Positions 56,732 through 64,000 of a stretch of 64,000 nt of DNA are shown here, one piece after another. The DNA comes from Limonium bicolor (Eukaryota > Streptophyta > Magnoliopsida > Caryophyllales > Plumbaginaceae). The position numbers were made by a program, and so were the translations under genes. The stretch is from positions 297,362,167-297,426,166 of the forward strand of contig CM041779.1 in NCBI GenBank assembly GCA_023374045.1. The letters run 5' to 3'. The notes under the pieces are model-generated. The model was not told where the DNA came from. It saw only the letters and a list, made by a program, of their open reading frames with translations, and did no database searches. How positions within the stretch are numbered: position 1 is the first letter of the stretch; each line of letters starts with the position of its first letter.

Positions 56732-57360
56732 TGTAGCATATGGTAGCAAATAATCATGAAATGAGACTGAAAATAAGCAACCAAACATATTATGAACTTA
56801 AATTACAACATCTTGGGCATATACATATGTTTCTCTCCTTATCATTTTTTTATATGGGTTCTAATGTGGGTTGCTAATTAACTTAACCTTTTCTAATTTT
56901 TTTGGTCCGATTTCAACCTGTACAAGATTGGCCAGTAGTGAATTACTCAAATAGGTATACTGCCGAGATGTTCAAACCTAGATCTGTTATGCTACGGAAG
57001 TCTAGCCTAAGCTGCCAATTCCTATTTTATTTTAAAAATGGTCAAAAAAAATTCAAACTCGACAAAGAAAAGAGAGAAAAAGGGTTTGAGAATTAAATCA
57101 CAAATGTGGAATATACTCGTACAACTTGGACGAATTGATAATCGGTTTTATTACCTTTTTTTATTAGTTTAAGAATTCTGAGCGAGCTTCCTAATCACCC
57201 TGAGCTGCAAAAATCACGTTGTTAGATCGTTATTCTATCCTATTCAGCCATCATTAGTAAGTGCAAGACTTAACTACACCAATAAGACACACCATATTTC
57301 TATGTGAATTTTAGTATGGAGCTTGTTAATAGGGTGGTGGAAAATACGCTTTGTTTTCAT
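56732..57360. other. Unassigned DNA
   Basis: AT-rich; a 64-codon plus-strand frame at 56902-57096 has no recognisable family. The final part may be the degraded upstream portion of the LINE fragment. Confidence 0.3.
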
Positions 57361-57690
57361 AGACTCACCCATTGAGATCTATGAGGACTGGATGCGGTCA
57401 AATTGAACAAGAAAGTGAGAAAAAATTGGAGATCTACCTTGTTCTATGGTATCTTTAGCATTTGGAGCATGAGAAATGGTGCGATTTTTCGAGAACAGAT
57501 ACCTTCGGTTGTTAAGGTGTGCAATAATGCAAAACAGGGAGTATAGCGCTGAACGAAGAGTTGATGGCCCGACTTTCCTATTTTGTATGAAGTGTTCATT
57601 AATTCGGTAACCGTCTCTGGATGTAGCAAGACTTGGATCACTTTGTCTTTATGAAATGAAAAGTACTTAATTATAAAAAAACACCAACAA
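57361..57690 (+). pseudogene. 5'-truncated LINE tail (end of ORF2 and 3' end)
   Basis: WRSTLFYGIFSIWSMRNGAIF followed by KVCNNAKQ resembles the conserved C-terminal end of plant LINE ORF2 (the W..WxxRN..F pattern after RT/RNase H). It stops at 57544-57546; an untranslated tail then ends near ATTATAAAAAAA at 57680, as LINE 3' ends do. Short match, so only moderately sure. Confidence 0.45.
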
Positions 57691-58378
57691 GACATCAGTG
57701 TTCATAATTCTAGGGTTATACTTAATCTGAAACCTACAAACTCCAAAATAATGATCGAGTGGCCGTAAAAATTCCTTTTGCAAACCATTCTTGAGCGTGG
57801 GCAATAAAAATGAGTTAACGATTGTATTAGCAAGGAGATGAAAAGCACGCAAGCTCAGCTCATTCAATCACACATTAATTGATAGGAGTTTTTGTGAGTT
57901 GGCAGTGAAATGCTCAGGGAACAACATGCACATCATCATCAACAACCCATAACACAAAAATTGCATAAGATGTTAAATACTCATAGATTAAACAGGTTGT
58001 TAGAGAATATTTAGATGAGGATGAAATACCAGAACGAAGACCATGAAAATAATCTGTAAAAAGAGAAGAAAACCACAACAAGAAGTTACAACCTCGTCAG
58101 ATTACAGAAAGTAAACAATATTGATAAAATGAGGATGACATAATCAGCATGACTAAGCCTAAATGGTATTAACAGGGAGACCTAGGGGGAGATAGTTTGA
58201 ATCAGCCACCGTAAGTGGAGCGTGTATGCTGTTGTAAAACTCAAATAGAGAAGGTTAGTCCAAAGACAGAAACAATTGTTCCTTAATAATCAGAGCCTTG
58301 GGTTAATTGCATGTGTATCAACGAGTGTTGGTTCCACGGTGAACAGAATTGAGATACCATTTCAGAAGCAGTAGGTCT
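57691..58378. other. Unassigned DNA
   Basis: No coding frame of note on either strand and no repeat detected by eye. Possibly the pre-insertion sequence next to element D. Confidence 0.3.
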
Positions 58379-61300
58379 TGTAACACCCCATCTCCAAATA
58401 CAGTGATCGTCGCCCTAAGTCCATCTCGTTCATTAACAACGCAGCGGAAAAGTTCTACTAAATTGGTGTTACCGCCGTTAGTCACCCACGTGACTAGGCC
58501 TACTACAGAGCCTATCATTCTTACAAGTCATCAGTCTAATACAACCGGATAATTAAGCACTCTATACTCATAAACAACTCATAAGCAATTATACCCATTA
58601 TAATACCCATATCCTAATACATCATACTAACATCTCATCATTTACTAAACGAGTGTACATGCACAACTCGTGTACAAATGTAAAAGCAACCCGAAGTACT
58701 CTACTCGCTCCTACTCTCAGGTTGAGTCCTCGTCTGGTACCTACCTGCAAGTTTAAATCACAAGCCCCAAGGGGCTCAGCATATTGCTGGTACAGAAAAC
58801 GTGCAGCCCACAAGCTAACAGGGCTACACACGACTACTTTGTCATATACATGCAGTTGATTATTCATACAAAAATAATAAGAAGTACAATAACAACAACA
58901 ACAATTTATGTGAAACATTCACAGCTTAAATAAATCGAACGTCGTAATGGACGCCCATTAATGAGTAAGTTAGATTGCTTACTCCTGAGGCCTGAGAATG
59001 AGAATTTTAGTTCTCGTGATTGACCATACCTTATAAGTGTCAACCGTTCTCTAATAGAACTGGTTGTTCTCTAACTGAATTGTTATTTTTGTCGGGTCAA
59101 GGTAGCACTAGCCAATGAGTTATTAGCTCCATTGGGTTAATAAACATTAATTCTTAAGTTATGAGGGGTGTAGGCTTGACCCTCCTGCACCTCCTGAATT
59201 TGCCTCCCACCTCGAACTGTTCACTCGAGCTGGTCGGGTCAGTTTGTCGACCCTAGGCAACAAGTCGTAGACGAGCCATATGCGGAAGACAGATCTGATA
59301 CAGATGCCGACCTCCTAACCTAAACATGCATGACAGGAGTCAGTCTCGGATTCCTCTCCTCCCAAGTTCCAGTTAGTTGAAGTCTCATTGACAATTTGTT
59401 AGTTAAACTCTCTCGGTATTAACCAACTAACAACAGGGAGTATTTATAACCTTATACATTTGTTACTAAACATAGTTAATGAACAAGCTCTAAATCAGTC
59501 GTGTTAGTGTGCAATGGACACACAATAAACAATACAGTAGATCGGTTTCATGCTTAATCTTGTTTGGTCGTATCACAATAACACATAGCACACAAACCGA
59601 GGTAGACCCCGTTAGCAAACAAGCTACAAGAATCTCATACCGTGCACCGGAGATTGACTAGCTCTTACACCACGTTCACCTAGTCCGTCGAACGCCTCAG
59701 ACTATCTAGATCTGTAACCAGAACTAGTATTAGTATCCTGTGTCTTAGAACTAATTTGGTTCTCTTTTCAACTTAAACCTCTTCCTTGATTAACCCGGGT
59801 ATAATAGTATACCGTTAAACGGGTTCGATCATTTAGGAGCGTTTTCAAGCTCAATTCTAATTCATAACATAGTAACGTCATTAGTAGTTATTTAGTTGCA
59901 CAGTTAGCAACTTTAGACTTATACGGACCTTGTGTTAGGTTTTCGTATTTTTCACTATTCATCCGTATTTCACTATTCATTTATACGGTCTCGTATTCTA
60001 CTATTCATTATACGGTCTCTATTCTACTATTCACCGTATTTCACTATTCACGTATATGTCTCGTATTTATTGTTCACGTATACGTCTCATATTTTACTGT
60101 TCACGTATACGTATTTCCTATTCATGTATACGGATTTACTATTCGGGTATACGTATTTACTATTCGTGTATACGTATTTACTATTCATGTATACGTATTT
60201 ACTATTCATGTATATGGGTACTATTCACGTATACGGGTATTTTCCATGTATACAAAATTTACGTATACGTCCGTATGATACTCCGTATCAATACGTATTT
60301 ATTTCTTTTCCATATAACTTGTATTTTCTTTAAAATACTTTAAGTATTGATTTCACCTTTAATTATTAAATTACGGGTATACCCCTCGTATACCTTAAGT
60401 TATACATGGGTCTCGTTTAACCCCGTCTTAACTCTGTTTCTTTTACAACTTGTTTCTAAATTCTTTATTTAATTTCCTTAACCTTCTAAACACATAAAAA
60501 TGTGTTATTTACATTACTTACCCATAGTTTTCTCTTAATCTCTATTTTACTCATAATAAGTTCTAAACTTATTATTTTTATTTCTAATTTCTCCCAAAGT
60601 CTTTCTTAATTAATTTCTTTTATACTTTTGGTCAACTACCAAAATATACCCAAGTTTGACCAGTCTTTTTTTTGGTCAAACCCCCTAACTTTCCATTATT
60701 TACATATTACCCTAAAGTTAATTTAACTTAACTTTTATTCCTTTATCCATTTAATATCTAATCTTTTGCTAAAAAATTTATTCTAGCTCCTCTAAACATT
60801 TCACAAACTGTCATTGACCAAGTTTGACCACGTTTGACCAGGGAAATTACCATTTTACCTTGTGGTCTTTTCTTTTATCCTAACTCATTTATTAACCAAT
60901 TTAACTCTAATTAATTTCTAATTTTCGCAACTAATTTTCCTACAGATTTTTGAACATCAAAAATCATTTTAAACATCTCTAAACCACCAGATTTAATTAT
61001 CTAATGTTATAGTATATATATACCATCTTTTATTAACCTTAAAATACCAAAAACCTTATAAATTCCTTATAACACTTATAAACTCTTTATAAATTGTAAA
61101 CTTAATTCTACAATTATTTTCTCATCTTCTAAACTCTCAAAAATTCCATATTGACCTCATATTTTCGGTAATCACCATTAGGTACTAAAACTTCTTAAAT
61201 TTTACATATTACTCAATTATACTAATTCCTTTAATTTAACTAAGTTAGATATTTTTTTATAACTCAATTAATACCCTTAATTTTCGGCCATAATATAAAC

Positions 61301-62830
61301 CATAGTTTATGAATTTTTCTTGTATATTATGATAGCTTATATTGAAGCTTATATCATAAGGAGTATAAATCTATTCTTAGATTTAATAAACATTAACTTT
61401 TAATAAGCTAAAAACTGAATATTAATCAACAAAATTTGGCAATAAATAATAAGATGAACAATATGTTAGATCATATATAGATCAACAATTAGAACCTTGA
61501 AATAGGTAGTTGTAGGATTTACCTTGTATATAACCTTTAGCTCAATATTAAGCTTGTTTTCCTTAGGAATTTTGACAGCAATTTGCTAGAGTAATTGGCT
61601 CCAAAATCATACAATAAGATGAAGAATAAGAAGGGTTAGTAACCCTAGGCACTCGGCCTTGATGAAAATCAAAGAAGAAAGAGTTTCCAAGAAGGCAATG
61701 TTTTACCTCGAGAATCAAAGGCACTGCTTCGTGGTTTTTCGTGAGAATCTGGGGGCTCATGAGCTATGGTTGTAAAGCGCTTTGAAAGAGGATTCCAACG
61801 AGCTATCAAGCTTGTGATTGGGAGTTAGGACGAGAACGTTATGATTTCTACAAGGCAAGGTGTTCTTTAAGGCTCAAAACTAAGAACATTGGAATTGTTT
61901 TGTGTTGTTTCTTCAAAGAGAGGAGGAGCTACGAACTTGGGAGCTCTCATATGACAGGTAAGTGTCTGATTAATGATTCACTAAGGGGACAAGATGATTT
62001 GGCAATTAAAGAAAGTCTTAGTAGTTGAAATAGTGAATTTAAAGCATTTTGGAGCTGGTGACTCACCACCATGTCGACCAGCCTAGGTCTCTTTTGACCT
62101 GTTTTTTTTTCTACCTTGTATTTATGTAATATTTGATGCATTAAACTCGTTCATAAGGACTTATACCATGTGTTAGAGTATGTTACATAGCCAAAATGCC
62201 TTAAAAACACCATTTTATGTGGTTCCCCGGGTTCACATTGATTATGCAATTAGTTTGGGCTAGTTTTAAATGTGTCCTTAATATATTTACAACCTTTAGA
62301 AACTTTGTTCATGAAATATCATGTTGCTCATTCCAATTTAAACCAAGTCGTTTAGTGGTTCTCCTTGACTTTCGTCAGTTTAGTACCTGTTTACTGTGGA
62401 CTTTGTATACTTAATTTGTGTGTATACTCATGGCTCCTATGACCATTTAATTGTTGTTCCCTTATTTATTATTGGGGTATTTAGGTTCATTCGCCTTTTC
62501 TTTCCATGTATACATGCTTAAAGCACATTTTTCCTTAAAGCACTTTTGTGCTCTAAGGTGCGTTTTCGGTTTAAACGCTAACTTCGCTTAAACGCGTATT
62601 ACTAATCTTAGGGGTATTTCACATTTGAAATATCTTGGGAACTAATTGGTAGTTCCCTAATTTATTTGTGCTCTTTAAAACACCTTTTGCTCTAATTGTT
62701 CTTAAAGCATGTTTTGGTGTAAATTGTTGTTTAAACACTTCTTCTAATAATTTTTTTTCTAAGGCACGTTCTAGCCTTAGTATATCCTAATTAGATAGTT
62801 CATTAATATATTAAGGTTTGGGGTATTTCA
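58379..62830 (-). repeat. 3' LTR (4452 bp) of long-LTR element D
   Basis: On the minus strand it starts TGAAATACCCCAAACC at 62830, directly after a polypurine tract, and ends GATGGGGTGTTACA at 58379. It has the layout of elements B and C: a repeat block at 59935-60290, the U5-like hairpin at 58763-58791 and GTGCTTTAAGG/AAGCAC words near the start. A long frame at 59932-60343 is repeat-derived. Confidence 0.85.
59935..60290 (-). repeat. ~22-bp tandem block in LTR of element D
   Basis: About 14 units of the form CGTATACGTATTTACTATTCA with variants (TATACGGTCTCGTATTCTACT at the left end). CGTATACG is itself palindromic. It lies about 1.55-1.9 kb before the LTR end, near the position of the inverted-repeat blocks of elements B and C. 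Confidence 0.88.
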
Positions 62831-62850
62831 TCTACCCCCTTTAAAAGAAC
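62831..62850 (-). other. Polypurine tract of element D
   Basis: The minus strand reads CTTTTAAAGGGGGTAGA against the LTR start, matching those of elements B and C. Confidence 0.8.
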
Positions 62851-62963
62851 TATGTCCCCAAAGTTCCTATGTATCTATATCTCTTAGAACACACAAGTAA
62901 CTTCACACTAAAAGATCATATAGATCACTCAATATCTGTATAGGCATTCTGACTCATAAGGTC

Positions 62964-63008
<45 letters not shown>

Positions 63009-64000
63009 AACACAATTTTCACACAACATGTCTTTTTGCATGTTTTAGTAATCAAAATACTCTTTGTATATTCCTTGTTGTATACTCCTCATGTAACCGG
63101 TCCGAAGACAAAGGTTTTCATGTCCTCGAGTTCATTAGCGAGTAATACAAAAATACATGTCAACTCCAATTCCACTTTATGCTAATGCATCTCCTCTTAA
63201 TGTGGTTAATTGTGACCACTTGTAGGGAGTTTTAGGAATCATCCGACCCTGATGTGATCAGCATCAGTGTTGAACTATCCTTTCACCCCCCATTTGTGTT
63301 CAGTTTTCCTTGATCTGGCCAAGATCAAGTTATCCTCCCACGTCAACTTCAAACAATCAAACAATTATTCATGTAGCATTTATATCTTTTAGTCCTTCTA
63401 GTCATAATCATAAATCAATACATCTCCAAATTATGGAACTCAGTCCATTAGTCATTCTTAATCCACCTCTCAGCAATTACTTAGAGAATTTATTCCTACC
63501 AGGTTCTACATCGGTCTCATACCGATTGATACCTCATAACATTACCATATTTGGTCTCATATCAATACATATCATAGGGATTTTAATTCCCCTGGAGTTT
63601 CTACTCCTCTTTTCCAGAATTCTCGCACTGAAGTTAACGAGGTCGTCCTCTAATACATCTGGCATTCGCATTTAATTGTGCGTAATAACCACAACCACAT
63701 AAGAATGAATACATTGCTTGCGCTTGCGCGCGTCTTCGACGCTTTTCTTTACTGTTTTTTTTTTTTTACTTTTTAAAGATTTTTTTATTCTTTTTTTTTC
63801 TTTATCATAAAAATTTTAAATTGTTGTAACTTTTAACATATAAGTGCAAAATGAAAAAAAAAATTATATCATTGTTCACCAAAATTCAAGCTCTTCAAAA
63901 CAAGACCAGTCATGGATATATTTTGACAACTTTAAAAAAATTGTTTTTACTTGTATAGAGCATAGAACGTAAAAGAACTTGTACAGATGGTCATACAAAC
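62851..64000 (-). mobile_element. 3' internal non-coding end of element D (continues beyond window)
   Basis: Shares blocks with the 3' internal end of element C (for example 63235-63285 versus 32437-32485, opposite strands). No pol sequence appears in the available 1.15 kb, while element B has its chromodomain about 300 bp before the PPT. So D is probably non-autonomous like C. It contains an AT microsatellite at 62968-63010 and T-runs near 63750-63800. Confidence 0.65.
62968..63010. repeat. (AT)n microsatellite
   Basis: About 20 AT dinucleotides with one TT interruption. Confidence 0.95.

Noticed and set aside
56902..57096. 64-codon basic frame as a host gene
   Set aside because: Short, lysine-rich by composition, no recognisable family, no exon context.
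59932..60343. Open frames of 95-133 codons with a Tyr/Ile-rich repeated peptide
   Set aside because: They arise from the 22-bp tandem block inside the LTR of element D; no independent coding support.

Overview
This window is repeat-dense nuclear DNA of a flowering plant, most likely a eudicot with a large genome. The evidence is plant LTR-retrotransposon lineages (a Tekay/Del-like chromovirus, Tat-like and Ale-like elements), plant-type primer-binding sites, Stowaway and PIF/Harbinger MITEs, AT-rich introns and spacers, and no bacterial gene organisation. I find no convincing single-copy host gene. Nearly everything is a mobile element, nested or truncated.

Layout. (1) 1-5488: a short non-autonomous gypsy-type element on the minus strand (LTRs <1-1482 and 3807-5488, one zinc-knuckle ORF). 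It sits in a degenerate ~65-80 bp tandem repeat array (5489-5911, continuing at 9222-~10510). (2) 5912-9221: a compact minus-strand Copia element inside the same array. It has a 5-bp target duplication, non-canonical TA...TA LTR ends and no gag or protease. (3) 10943-11256: a PIF/Harbinger MITE. (4) ~11760-13217: the 5' part of a Tat-like element. (5) 13218-27789: a long-LTR (4.1 kb) Tekay-like chromovirus with gag, protease, RT, RNase H, integrase and chromodomain. It also carries an AlkB-type 2OG-Fe(II) dioxygenase cassette between gag and pol, and introns in gag with matching phases. (6) 27790-38002: a related large non-autonomous element with 4.8-kb LTRs, its left LTR truncated. (7) 38003-40344: a minus-strand LTR fragment. 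(8) ~40350-51444: a Tat-like element with two RNase H domains, a ~42-bp tandem array after pol and a decayed antisense ORF region. (9) 51445-55041: LTR fragments. (10) 55042-58378: minisatellites, a Stowaway MITE, a LINE tail and unassigned DNA. (11) 58379-64000: 3' LTR and internal 3' end of another long-LTR element on the minus strand.

The most unusual feature is the 13.2-27.8 kb element. A phase-1 splice donor at the end of gag (18971/18972) is in frame with two acceptors. One (19198) opens the AlkB-like domain, which ends at its own stop. The other (19996) opens protease-pol and skips AlkB. This predicts alternative Gag-AlkB and Gag-Pol products from one transcript, the enzyme perhaps acting on the element's own nucleic acid. 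The copy carries frameshifts and one in-frame stop, but the iron-binding and 2OG-binding motifs remain recognisable.

A second theme is that the long-LTR families here carry repeat blocks at about the same LTR position. In two of them the arms are inverted repeats of different sequence linked by the same TCTGGAA-type spacer. Many apparent frameshifts are single-base homopolymer indels, as are many differences between LTR pairs, so part of the coding damage could be assembly error.
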